Under the pieces are notes generated by a model, which ran no database searches, was not told the DNA's origin, and worked only from the letters and a program-made list of their open reading frames with translations. Source: Lacrimispora sphenoides (GTDB lineage: Bacteria > Bacillota > Clostridia > Lachnospirales > Lachnospiraceae). Taken from it: 64,000 bases of DNA. The stretch is from positions 1,262,001 through 1,326,000 of the forward strand of contig NZ_FOIP01000001.1 of assembly GCF_900105215.1 (NCBI RefSeq), in the 5' to 3' direction. Shown piece by piece: positions 51,706 through 59,968 of this stretch. The position numbers were made by a program, and so were the translations under genes. The first letter of the stretch is position 1; each line of letters opens with the position of its first letter.

Positions 51706-52803
51706 ATGAAAATCAAAACCAGAGAATTATGGAATCAGGCGGGAACCGCTTATACGGTTTATGATATGAGCACCAGCCTGGGCATGACGGTATCCGTAAC
51801 GGCGCTTGGAGCGGCCATTCTACAGATTGCCATAAGAGACGAAAGCGGCAGGGAACAGCCAATCACCCTGGGCTTTGAGAATATGGAACCATATGAAAGC
51901 TGTATCTGCTATGCAGGAGCCACCCTTGGGCCAAATGCCGGAAGAATTGGGGAAGCCTTACTTCCTGTAGGACCGCAAATATGCAGGCTTTCAAAAAATG
52001 ACGGGAAGAACCAACTCCACGGAGGGATAAATAACTTATCAGTCCAACTCTGGCAGGTAACTTCTGTGACTTCCGGTCTGGAATCGGCCTCTATCCTGCT
52101 GTCTGCAGTCCAGCCAGACGGCCTGGATGGGTATCCGGGCAACAGGATCTATCAAGTAAAATATACCCTGGAAGACACCAACTGGCTTACCATAGAATAC
52201 ACCGCGGTGACGGACGCTCCTACCTATATCAACATGTCCAACCACACCTACTGGAATCTATCCGGTGATTTTTCTGTCTCCGGTCTGGAACAGGAGGTCC
52301 AGATATTTGCAAATAACGTGTGCATAAATAATAAGGACCATTTGCCGGCCGATGTCATTCCTGCCCCAGATTCCGTTTTTGACTTCCGTTCTCCCAGGCA
52401 GCTTCTATCCCTAATCCGTTCTGTTAAAAGCCCTGTCTGCAAGGAGCAGCTTTCCATTGGAAGGGGATACAATAATGCCTACATCCTTAACAGAAATCAG
52501 TCGTTCCGTCCGCTGCGGTCTGCAAAACGACCTGCAGAGATTCATAAGGCCGGCATCCTGCGGGATAGGAGGACCGGACGAACCCTGAAAGTAATGACGG
52601 ATGCACCCGCCCTGGTTTTGTATTCAGGGGGATTTTTGCCCGCTGGAATGGCTTTGTGCGGCGGTGCGCCCTCCTCCGCCTCTTGTGCCATTGCTCTGGA
52701 AGCACAGGATATTCCTGATGTGATGCATCTGCTGCCCGGCAATTACCGGCTCACCACCCCGGAACAGCCGTTTTTCAGGACCATCCGGTACCATATTTCA
52801 TAG
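51706..52803 (+). CDS. galM: Aldose 1-epimerase
   Basis: Interconverts alpha and beta anomers of aldoses so that imported sugars can enter metabolism; cytoplasmic, 365 residues. Family marks are AGATLGPNAGRIG, the substrate-binding NQLHGGINNLSVQLW, and the catalytic-histidine block INMSNHTYWNLSG. The GGxxG region is HGGINNL rather than the more usual HGGxxGF, a small departure. The start is set at ATG 51706 (GGAGGACATCTGT); the open frame runs back to 51496 without a ribosome site. It is divergent from the ABC operon and shares its operator type. Confidence 0.9.
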   Translation: MKIKTRELWNQAGTAYTVYDMSTSLGMTVSVTALGAAILQIAIRDESGREQPITLGFENMEPYESCICYAGATLGPNAGRIGEALLPVGPQICRLSKNDGKNQLHGGINNLSVQLWQVTSVTSGLESASILLSAVQPDGLDGYPGNRIYQVKYTLEDTNWLTIEYTAVTDAPTYINMSNHTYWNLSGDFSVSGLEQEVQIFANNVCINNKDHLPADVIPAPDSVFDFRSPRQLLSLIRSVKSPVCKEQLSIGRGYNNAYILNRNQSFRPLRSAKRPAEIHKAGILRDRRTGRTLKVMTDAPALVLYSGGFLPAGMALCGGAPSSASCAIALEAQDIPDVMHLLPGNYRLTTPEQPFFRTIRYHIS

Positions 52804-52821
52804 ATAAAAGCGCCATCCCTC

Positions 52822-52849
52822 TTGCCATACTCTCTTTGTTTATTATAAT
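52822..52849 (+). promoter_or_regulatory. Promoter of the Crp/Fnr gene
   Basis: TTGCCA (52822-52827), 16-bp spacer, TATAAT (52844-52849), about 43 bases before the ATG. Confidence 0.6.
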
Positions 52850-52892
52850 ATAATTATCCATATAATAGTCAAATACCCGAAAGGAGAATGGC

Positions 52893-53582
52893 ATGGAACT
52901 TAAGTGTAGTTGCTGTAATAAATTGTGCACTTCAAAAATCCCTCTTTTTGAGCCCCTTTCTATTGAGGAGCAGAAGGAACTGGTATCAAGGGCCCGGCAT
53001 CTGGATTTCAAAAGAGGGGAAACGGTTTTTCATGAGTATGATCCGGCAGATAAAATACTGGTCATCCGTTACGGAAAGGTTAAGGTCAGCCGCTATTCCC
53101 TGGAAGGAAAAGAATACGTTCTTGATATACTGGCAGAAGGCGATATCTATGGAGAGCAGAACATATTCGGCGGAAAAGCCTTTGAAGCAAATGCCATTGC
53201 CCTGGGAGAATGCGGAGTATGTCTTATCTCCTTGACGGATATCCAGGAACTGATATTAAAAAAACCTGAAATCGGAGTCAAACTATTAAACGTGGTAGGA
53301 CAGAAGCTGTCAGCGGCAAATGAGCTGGTGCAGCTATTGTCCGTCAACGATGCCAAGGCCCGCGTCGCTGGCTTTCTTTTATTCAGAAGCAGCCGGATTA
53401 AGGAAGAAACAATTGAATTGACCAGAGACGATATATCCGCTTATATTAATGTCAGAAGAGAAACCATAAGCAGAAAGCTTGGAGAACTTCGCAAAGAAGG
53501 CGCTATTGAGTTAGAAGGGAATCGTAAGATCCACGTCAGAAATAAAGATATTTTAAGAGATATTTTTGATAATGAAACTTAA
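52893..53582 (+). CDS. Crp/Fnr-family transcriptional regulator with N-terminal cysteines
   Basis: A 229-residue regulator with a cyclic-nucleotide-type sensor fold (about 20-140; FHEYDPADKILVIRYGKVKV) and a C-terminal winged helix (LTRDDISAYINVRRETISRK, about 178-197). The start MELKCSCCNKLCTSKIPLF has four clustered cysteines, as in FNR-type sensors that hold a [4Fe-4S] cluster and respond to oxygen or NO. It lies directly upstream of scdA and fprA, and an FNR-like palindrome sits in the gap, so it very likely controls them. The ribosome site is AAAGGAGAATGGC. Confidence 0.92.
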   Translation: MELKCSCCNKLCTSKIPLFEPLSIEEQKELVSRARHLDFKRGETVFHEYDPADKILVIRYGKVKVSRYSLEGKEYVLDILAEGDIYGEQNIFGGKAFEANAIALGECGVCLISLTDIQELILKKPEIGVKLLNVVGQKLSAANELVQLLSVNDAKARVAGFLLFRSSRIKEETIELTRDDISAYINVRRETISRKLGELRKEGAIELEGNRKIHVRNKDILRDIFDNET

Positions 53583-53604
53583 AAAATAAATAGTTTTAAA
53601 ATAA

Positions 53605-53645
53605 TGATTTAAATCACATTTTTTATTCTCTTTTCCAGATATACT
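53605..53645 (+). promoter_or_regulatory. FNR-like site and promoter of scdA-fprA
   Basis: The perfect palindrome TGATTTAAATCA (53605-53616) matches the FNR core TGAT-N4-ATCA. A -10 TATACT follows at 53640-53645. Taking the start of transcription 7 bases later, the site is centred at about -41.5, the class II activator position. Confidence 0.72.
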
Positions 53646-53707
53646 GGCCTTACAAACAAAAACAAACGTTTCTGAATAACATAGAATTCAGAAAAGAGGA
53701 GGAGAAT

Positions 53708-54406
53708 ATGATTACAGGTAAAATGAAAGTGGCCGATGTTGTTAAGGCCTATCCGGAAGCAGTTGAGATCTTTAATGACTTTCATATTGATTATTGCTGC
53801 GGCGGAAAGGAAGACTTGGAAGAGGCCATACAGAAGCTGGGAATCGAATCAAAGAGCTTTATCGAACTGCTGAATAAAAAAATTGTGAATCAACCTAAAC
53901 GATCAAACAAAGGACAAGTGCTGGCCGTGGAACGGCTGATGGAAATGGAAGTTCCAGACCTGATTGATTATATTATTAACACTCATCATTCGAAAGAAAG
54001 AATCCTGCTGGCAGATATTGATGAGCTGATCAATAAGGTCTTGCTGGCTCATTACGAACACCATCAAGCACAGCTTGTTCCCTTACACGGGCTTTTTTCA
54101 GACTTGAGAAAGGAACTCCAGGAGCATTTCGCAAAGGAAGAAAAGCTTATTTTCCCTTATATGAAAAAAAGCTTTGCAGGTGACATGCGCTCCGGATATG
54201 TGAAGGATTTAGAGGCTGAACATGAAGCAGCCGGAAACCTGATAAAAGAAATCACAGCCTGCACCAATGATTTTACTGCGCCGGAAGATGGTTGTGCCTC
54301 TTACCGCATGGCATTTCAAAAGCTGCAGGAACTGATTAATGATGTGTATATTCATATATTTACTGAAAACTCACTGCTGTTTCCAAAGTATGAAGGAGGA
54401 AATTGA
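53708..54406 (+). CDS. scdA: Iron-sulfur cluster repair di-iron protein (ScdA/RIC)
   Basis: A 232-residue RIC protein, which helps restore Fe-S clusters damaged by nitric oxide or oxidants. The N-terminal ScdA_N domain (about 1-60) has VVKAYPEAVEIFNDFHIDYC followed by CGG. A hemerythrin-like four-helix domain (about 75-228) supplies the di-iron ligands: THHSKE, HYEHHQ, HFAKEEKLIFPYM, EAEHEAAG and HIFTENSLLFPKY. The gene downstream starts 2 bp after its stop, so NO reduction and cluster repair are coexpressed. Predicted to be activated under low oxygen or NO by the upstream Crp/Fnr protein. Confidence 0.95.
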   Translation: MITGKMKVADVVKAYPEAVEIFNDFHIDYCCGGKEDLEEAIQKLGIESKSFIELLNKKIVNQPKRSNKGQVLAVERLMEMEVPDLIDYIINTHHSKERILLADIDELINKVLLAHYEHHQAQLVPLHGLFSDLRKELQEHFAKEEKLIFPYMKKSFAGDMRSGYVKDLEAEHEAAGNLIKEITACTNDFTAPEDGCASYRMAFQKLQELINDVYIHIFTENSLLFPKYEGGN

Positions 54407-54408
54407 TC

Positions 54409-55596
54409 ATGAAAAAACTTGTGAAAAATAATGTTTATTGGGTAGGAATCATGGATTGGGAGCTGGAATCCTTTCACGGAGCGGATTATTCCATTAATCA
54501 TGGCTCAAGCCAGAACGCCTATTTAATCAGGGAAGAAAAGACAGTACTCATCGACACGGTATGGAAGCCGCATTCCACGGAATTTATAGATAATCTGGAA
54601 AAAGAGATTGCTTTAAAGGAAATTGATTTTATTGTTGCCAACCACGGGGAAGTGGATCACAGCGGTTCCCTTCCTGCATTGATGGAGAAAATACCGGGCA
54701 CACCTATTTATTGTACAGCAAACGGGGTGAAATCTCTTACCGGCCAGTATCACCATCCGGAATGGAATTATCAGGTGGTGAAGACAGGGGATTCCATTGA
54801 TATCGGAAATGGGAAGAAGCTGGTCTTTGTGGAAATGAAAATGCTCCACTGGCCTGACAGCATGGCTACTTACCTGACAGGGGATAATATCCTCTTTTCC
54901 AATGACGCTTTTGGACAGCATTTTGCTGTGGAGGAATTATTTAATGATAAGGCTGACCAGTGCAGGCTTTGGGAGGAGGCTATCAAATATTATGCCAATA
55001 TTTTAACTCCGTTTTCTCCTCTTGTGAAAAAGAAAATTGAGGAAATTCAGGGGCTTAACCTTCCCATCGATATGATTGCCACCAGCCACGGTTCCATCTG
55101 GAGGGAGAATCCTTTGCAGATCGTGGAAAAATATTATGAATGGTCACAGAATTATCAGGAGGATCAAATCACCATTGTTTACGATACGATGTGGGATGGA
55201 ACAAAACAGCTGGCCCACAAGATCAGTGCCGAAATTGCACGGATTTCGCCGGATACCAGGGTGAAGATTTATAATATTTCCAAGGTAAATAAAAATGATA
55301 TTATGACAGAGGTATTTAAATCAAAAGCAATTGCCCTTGGTTCCCCAACCGTAGGAGGCAGCATTCTTTCTTCTGTGGGAGGATGGCTTGATTTCCTGAA
55401 GGAACTGAAGTATAAGGGCAAAAAGGCGGCGGTGTTCGGTTGCTATGGCTGGAGCGGAGAGGGAACAAAGGTCCTTCGGGAACGGCTGACTGATGCCGGC
55501 TTCTCGGTGGTGGAAACGGAAGCCAAGTGCCTTTGGAATCCGGAAGAAGAGGATTTTAATAAGGCGGCGGAGGTTGCTAAGGCGCTTTGCCAGTAA
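54409..55596 (+). CDS. A-type flavodiiron protein (FprA-like)
   Basis: A 395-residue flavodiiron protein that reduces nitric oxide and/or oxygen to protect anaerobes. The N-terminal metallo-beta-lactamase-like domain (about 1-250) has the di-iron motif VANHGEVDHSGSL (HxExDH), with further His ligands in MLHWPDSM and ATSHGSIW. The C-terminal flavodoxin domain (about 255-395) binds FMN (IVYDTMWDGTKQLAHKI; LGSPTVGGSILSSVGG). No rubredoxin domain is attached, so an external donor is needed. The start at ATG 54409 is 9-10 bases after AAGGAGG. It is cotranscribed with scdA. Confidence 0.95.
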   Translation: MKKLVKNNVYWVGIMDWELESFHGADYSINHGSSQNAYLIREEKTVLIDTVWKPHSTEFIDNLEKEIALKEIDFIVANHGEVDHSGSLPALMEKIPGTPIYCTANGVKSLTGQYHHPEWNYQVVKTGDSIDIGNGKKLVFVEMKMLHWPDSMATYLTGDNILFSNDAFGQHFAVEELFNDKADQCRLWEEAIKYYANILTPFSPLVKKKIEEIQGLNLPIDMIATSHGSIWRENPLQIVEKYYEWSQNYQEDQITIVYDTMWDGTKQLAHKISAEIARISPDTRVKIYNISKVNKNDIMTEVFKSKAIALGSPTVGGSILSSVGGWLDFLKELKYKGKKAAVFGCYGWSGEGTKVLRERLTDAGFSVVETEAKCLWNPEEEDFNKAAEVAKALCQ

Positions 55597-55610
55597 TTTT
55601 GTATTAGTAT

Positions 55611-55646
55611 ATAAAAAAGGGCGGATTCTTTCGAATCCGCCTTTTC
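55611..55646. terminator. Terminator after fprA
   Basis: Stem GGCGGATTC / GAATCCGCC with a 4-base loop, then CTTTT; preceding A-tract also allows use by the convergent glucokinase gene. Confidence 0.85.
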
Positions 55647-55650
55647 ACTC

Positions 55651-56595
55651 TTAATCAAGGATCAGCCTTGCTGCTCCATATATTCCTGCATCATTTCCCA
55701 GCTTCGCCAGGACGATTCCGCTCTTATTTTTGGAAATAGGTGAGTACTTGTCAAAATGTTTATATAGGATATCAATTAAGAAGGATCCGGCTTTTGAAAC
55801 GCCGCCCCCAATAACAAAGACCTCTGGGTCTGTTACCATGGAAATCTGGGCCAGGGCAAGGCCAAGGTAATGGCCTACTACTTCCATGACCTCACAGGCC
55901 AGTGCGTCCCCTTCCTTGGCAGCATCCAGCACATCCTTTGCCGTTACGTTGTCTCCATATGTCCTGAGAACGGATGGGGTATCTTTTGCGGCCATTTTTC
56001 TTCTGGCTTCTCTTGCTATGCCTGTTGCGCTGGCTATCTGCTCCACACAGCCTACGCCTCCGCAATTACAGCTTTCTGTTTCATCGTCACGGATATGGAC
56101 ATGTCCGATCTCTCCGGCCAGACCATGCTTTCCGGCAACAATCTTCTGGTCAATGATTACGCCGCCGCCTACTCCGGTGCCCAGGGTGACCATAACGATA
56201 TCATCATAGCCTTTTCCGCCTCCCTGCCACATCTCTCCAAGTGCTGCAACATTGGCATCATTGCCGCTTTTTACTGGGATGCCGTGAAGCATCTCACTTA
56301 ATTCTTTTTCTGGATACATGTCACGCCAGCCCAGGTTTACACAGACTTCTACATACCCGCTGGGCATGACTGGGCCTGGGACTCCCATACCTGCTCCTTT
56401 TACTTCTTCTAGGGGAACATTCAGCTCTTTAAGGGTTTTCAGTATGGAAGCGGCGGTGTCGCTAAGGATATGTTTTCCGCCTTCTTCTTGTCTGGTGGGG
56501 ACTTCCCACTTATGGATGAGCTCTCCTGTTATTTCAAATATTCCGATTTTTACAGATGTACCGCCTACATCTACACCGACACATTTCATTCCCAT
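55651..56595 (-). CDS. glcK: ROK-family glucokinase
   Basis: Phosphorylates glucose to glucose-6-phosphate; cytoplasmic, 314 residues. The phosphate-binding motif GVDVGGTSVKIGIF is at residue 6 on. The sugar-binding and catalytic block is VKSGNDANVAALGE (catalytic Asp), then GTGVGGGVIIDQ, and the zinc motif CNCGGVGCVEQIAS is typical of ROK kinases. The chosen start (ATG 56595) has AAGGAGTGTAAATAAA; the longer frame to 56700 overlaps transketolase. It begins about 50 bp after the tkt stop. Glucose from glycogen or dextrin breakdown would be its likely substrate. Confidence 0.93.
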   Translation of the reverse strand: MGMKCVGVDVGGTSVKIGIFEITGELIHKWEVPTRQEEGGKHILSDTAASILKTLKELNVPLEEVKGAGMGVPGPVMPSGYVEVCVNLGWRDMYPEKELSEMLHGIPVKSGNDANVAALGEMWQGGGKGYDDIVMVTLGTGVGGGVIIDQKIVAGKHGLAGEIGHVHIRDDETESCNCGGVGCVEQIASATGIAREARRKMAAKDTPSVLRTYGDNVTAKDVLDAAKEGDALACEVMEVVGHYLGLALAQISMVTDPEVFVIGGGVSKAGSFLIDILYKHFDKYSPISKNKSGIVLAKLGNDAGIYGAARLILD

Positions 56596-56644
56596 TTTAT
56601 TTACACTCCTTTTTTGCCTTTTGTACCGTAAGTCCGCAGTGGAG

Positions 56645-58624
56645 CTAGATGGACCTTGCAGCCTCTGCCACGTTTTCTGCTGTAAATCCGAAATGTTCAA
56701 ATAAAAGATTTGCGGGGCCGCTGGCGCCGAAGCCTTTCATGGTCACATACGTTCCGTCAAGGCCTACATATTTGCCCCAGCCGAAATCACTTAATGCTTC
56801 TACTGCCACGCGCTTGCGGACTGCCTTTGGAAGGACAGACTCCTTATACTCCTCAGTCTGTTCCTCATACAGATCCATACAAGGCATGGAAACTACACGT
56901 ACCTTTTTGTCGGTAAGAAGCTTCTTCGCATTGACTGCCAGCTCCACCTCAGAACCGCTTGCAATCAGAATGATCTCAGGTGTACCTTCACAGTCATCGA
57001 TCACATAGCCTCCTTTTAAGGCTTCCTTGCTGCTTCCAGGCATAGGTGTTAAGTTCTGCCTTGTAAGAACAAGGGCAGTAGGGGTTTTTTTAGAGGTCAG
57101 TGCAGAATACCAGGCTGCTGCTGTCTCTGTCTCATCACAGGGACGGAACACATGGAAATTAGGCATTGCCCTTAACATGGCAAGCTGTTCAATCGGCTCA
57201 TGGGTTGGTCCATCCTCTCCAACGCCGATGCTGTCATGGGTAAATATAAAGGTCAGCGGAACGCCCATTAACGAGGATAAACGTGCCATTGGCTTTGTAT
57301 AATCGCTGAACACGAAAAAGGTTGCTATATAGGTGCGAAGACCTCCGTGAAGCATCATTCCATTTCCGATGGCTGTCATACCAAGCTCTCTTACGCCAAA
57401 ATGCAGGTTGCGGCCTCCGCCGTTATCCTTTGAAAAATCACCCATATCGGACATGTTGGTTTTATTGGAAGGAGCCAGATCCGCAGAACCGCCGATTAAG
57501 TTTGGCATATAGGTCTTTAAACGGTTTAAAACCTGTCCGGATAAATTCCTGGTTGCATCTGCCTTTTCAGACCGTTTCCAGAAGTCTTCGCATTTTTCAA
57601 TGGCTTTTTCTCCTGCATCCGGGTCATGGTATGCATTCCAAAGTTCTTCCATATCAGGATACTCCTGGCAATATGCAGCAAACATTACATTCCATGCCGC
57701 TTCTGTTTCTGCCTTATCCTCTGCGATCTTCTGATAATGGCTGTACACTTCTTCAGGAACATAGAATGGATCCATGGAAGGCCAGCCTAAGTTTTCCTTC
57801 AGGGCTGTCACATTGTCTGCTCCCAGAGGCTCTCCGTGAGCACTGGCTTTCCCCTGTTTCGCAGGACAGCCATAGCCGATCTGGGTTTTAATCGTAATAA
57901 AGGAGGGGTGTTCGGTATCTTCTTTCGCATCTTCAATGGCTCGTCCAATGGCTTCCAAATCGTTACCATCCTCAACGGTAATGGTCTGGAAATGGAAGGC
58001 TTCCATGCGCTTTTTCACATCCTCAGTGAAAGCGATGTCAGTGCTTCCTTCAATGGAGATCTGGTTGGAGTCATAAAGAACGATTAATTTTCCAAGGCCA
58101 AGGGTACCAGCCAGAGAAAATACCTCAGAGGAAATACCTTCCATCATGCATCCATCTCCGCCCAGTACATAGGTATAATGGTCAACAACCGGATAATTCT
58201 CTTTGTTGAATACGGATGACAGATGTTTCTCGGCAATGGCCATACCAACTGCCATACCCATACCTGCACCCAAAGGACCTGTGGTAGCCTCCACGCCTAC
58301 GGTATGACCATACTCCGGATGTCCTGGAGTCTTGGAGCCATGCTGGCGGAAATTCATCACATCCTCTTTTGATAAATTCCCATAGCCAAATAAATGGAGC
58401 AGGGAATACAAAAGCATGGAACCATGGCCTCCGGATAAGATAAAGCGGTCTCTGTTGGCCCAGTCTGGATCTGCTGGATTGTGGTTCATATGGTTTGCCC
58501 ATAATTCGTACGCTGCTGATGCGCAGCCTAAGGGAAGTCCCGGATGTCCGGAATTGGCTTTTTGGATGGCATCCGCTGATAGGACACGGATTGCATTGAC
58601 TGACATGGTATCGATGTTGCTCAT
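56645..58624 (-). CDS. tkt: Transketolase
   Basis: Thiamine-diphosphate enzyme that exchanges two-carbon units in the pentose phosphate pathway; 659 residues, full length. Marks are the N-terminal ANSGHPGLPLGCASAAYELW, the TPP motif GGDGCMMEGISSEVFSLAGT ending near NQISIEG, and the transketolase signature RDRFILSGGHGSMLLYSLLH. The pyrimidine domain has THDSIGVGEDGPTHEPIEQL. The ATG overlaps the DUF5711 stop by 4 bp, so it is coupled to that gene. The ribosome site is AGGAGGACAATACCA. Confidence 0.97.
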   Translation of the reverse strand: MSNIDTMSVNAIRVLSADAIQKANSGHPGLPLGCASAAYELWANHMNHNPADPDWANRDRFILSGGHGSMLLYSLLHLFGYGNLSKEDVMNFRQHGSKTPGHPEYGHTVGVEATTGPLGAGMGMAVGMAIAEKHLSSVFNKENYPVVDHYTYVLGGDGCMMEGISSEVFSLAGTLGLGKLIVLYDSNQISIEGSTDIAFTEDVKKRMEAFHFQTITVEDGNDLEAIGRAIEDAKEDTEHPSFITIKTQIGYGCPAKQGKASAHGEPLGADNVTALKENLGWPSMDPFYVPEEVYSHYQKIAEDKAETEAAWNVMFAAYCQEYPDMEELWNAYHDPDAGEKAIEKCEDFWKRSEKADATRNLSGQVLNRLKTYMPNLIGGSADLAPSNKTNMSDMGDFSKDNGGGRNLHFGVRELGMTAIGNGMMLHGGLRTYIATFFVFSDYTKPMARLSSLMGVPLTFIFTHDSIGVGEDGPTHEPIEQLAMLRAMPNFHVFRPCDETETAAAWYSALTSKKTPTALVLTRQNLTPMPGSSKEALKGGYVIDDCEGTPEIILIASGSEVELAVNAKKLLTDKKVRVVSMPCMDLYEEQTEEYKESVLPKAVRKRVAVEALSDFGWGKYVGLDGTYVTMKGFGASGPANLLFEHFGFTAENVAEAARSI

Positions 58625-59895
58625 TGGTATTGTCCTCCTATTTGTAATCTTATTTCTTTCATGTTTTGGGTGCCGGTTACGATCAGAGTATTGGGGAACC
58701 TGCCGTTTCTAATCTTAGATATCGGAAAATCAAATGTCCCGGCAAACTTAAGCCTTCCGGACATGTTATAGACTCTGCAAGAATCTTCATTATACAAAAT
58801 TACATGGTCCCCGTCAATATCCGCATGGGTGTACTGATATTGGAAACCTTTGGAAAATACAAGATTCCCATTGGGCTTGTACACATCCAGCCGGTAGGGA
58901 TTTTCTCCTTCCGGGTTGTTTACAATAAGCCCAACATATTTTTCCGAATAAAACACGCTCCTTATCTCCTCTTCCACGGCTACCTGCCGGATCAGTTCCG
59001 GAGAAAGCTCATTCTTAGTGGAGTAAAAAGATACGCTGTTGTCAGCAAAGGCACAGGAGTATGTATCGTCAAGGAACTGGACCTGGGCAACAAGGGAAGA
59101 ATCATAAGGCTCATCAAAACCGCCCACCAGTCTGTCAGGTACGCTTTTGCCGATTTCCGCAAAATTGTGAAAAGCAACCCTGCCGTTTAACGTTCCGTTT
59201 TTCAAATATGCATATGCACCGATCAACTGGGTGCCGTCAGGGGACAAGCTGATATCCACTGGATAACCGGAATCCCCTCCTAAAAGTGCCTTGATCTTTA
59301 CATCAAGGGCGCTTCCATCCCGCTTAAAGAAATAAATATAATTTGATGTGGAGTCCTCCAGGATCGCGGCCACCACTCCGTAAGAGGACACCGTTGCCTT
59401 CACGACAGGAAGCACCGTAGTCGCTATACCAGTATTACCTGATTTATCAAAGATATAAATGGAATTTCCCTGCTGGTCCGCAATAGCCGCATAATTCCCG
59501 TTTACGCATGCCATGGGAGATTTCATTTCATAGCTTTGTATCCAGACTTCTTTCCCCTGGGAATCCAGATAGGAGGCTCCATCCTTGCTGTATTTTAATA
59601 CATTGGAACCAAAGCTAAGATATCCCACATAGCTTCCCTCATTCATATCTTTACTCCAGGCTACGCCATACTGTGTGTACTGATAATGGGTAAAATACCC
59701 ATAAACGCCTATGGCTCCTGCTATAAACACCAAAAACAGCACCAGAGCGATTCTGATCCTTCTCTTTTTCACCCTGGTGAGGGCTTTTTTTATGATCTCC
59801 TGGCTGTCTGTGCTCTCCTGAGGAGAAGATGAAACAATCTGCCGCCGAAGCTGGTTTTTTTTAATCTCTCTATTCATAGAGTTCCTGTCAATCAT
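58621..59895 (-). CDS. DUF5711 family membrane-anchored protein
   Basis: A 424-residue protein with a cytoplasmic basic N-terminus of about 45 residues (MIDRNSMNREIKKNQLRRQI), one membrane helix (about 48-68, IALVLFLVFIAGAIGVYGYF) and an extracytoplasmic domain. That domain has repeated beta-propeller-like blades (GNYAAIADQQGNSIYIFDKS; IYFFKRDGSALDVKIKALLG; DGDHVILYNEDSCRVYNMSG). Function unknown; the family is common in Lachnospiraceae. The start at 59895 has GGGAGAAAAGAGC; the TTG at 59910 is less likely. It overlaps the start of tkt by 4 bp, an odd pairing of an envelope protein with a central-metabolism enzyme. Confidence 0.85.
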   Translation of the reverse strand: MIDRNSMNREIKKNQLRRQIVSSSPQESTDSQEIIKKALTRVKKRRIRIALVLFLVFIAGAIGVYGYFTHYQYTQYGVAWSKDMNEGSYVGYLSFGSNVLKYSKDGASYLDSQGKEVWIQSYEMKSPMACVNGNYAAIADQQGNSIYIFDKSGNTGIATTVLPVVKATVSSYGVVAAILEDSTSNYIYFFKRDGSALDVKIKALLGGDSGYPVDISLSPDGTQLIGAYAYLKNGTLNGRVAFHNFAEIGKSVPDRLVGGFDEPYDSSLVAQVQFLDDTYSCAFADNSVSFYSTKNELSPELIRQVAVEEEIRSVFYSEKYVGLIVNNPEGENPYRLDVYKPNGNLVFSKGFQYQYTHADIDGDHVILYNEDSCRVYNMSGRLKFAGTFDFPISKIRNGRFPNTLIVTGTQNMKEIRLQIGGQYQ

Positions 59896-59968
59896 GCTCT
59901 TTTCTCCCAAAAATGCCCATATATACTGGTAGTATACATCATTTCAGAAAGAAACGCATTATATTTTT

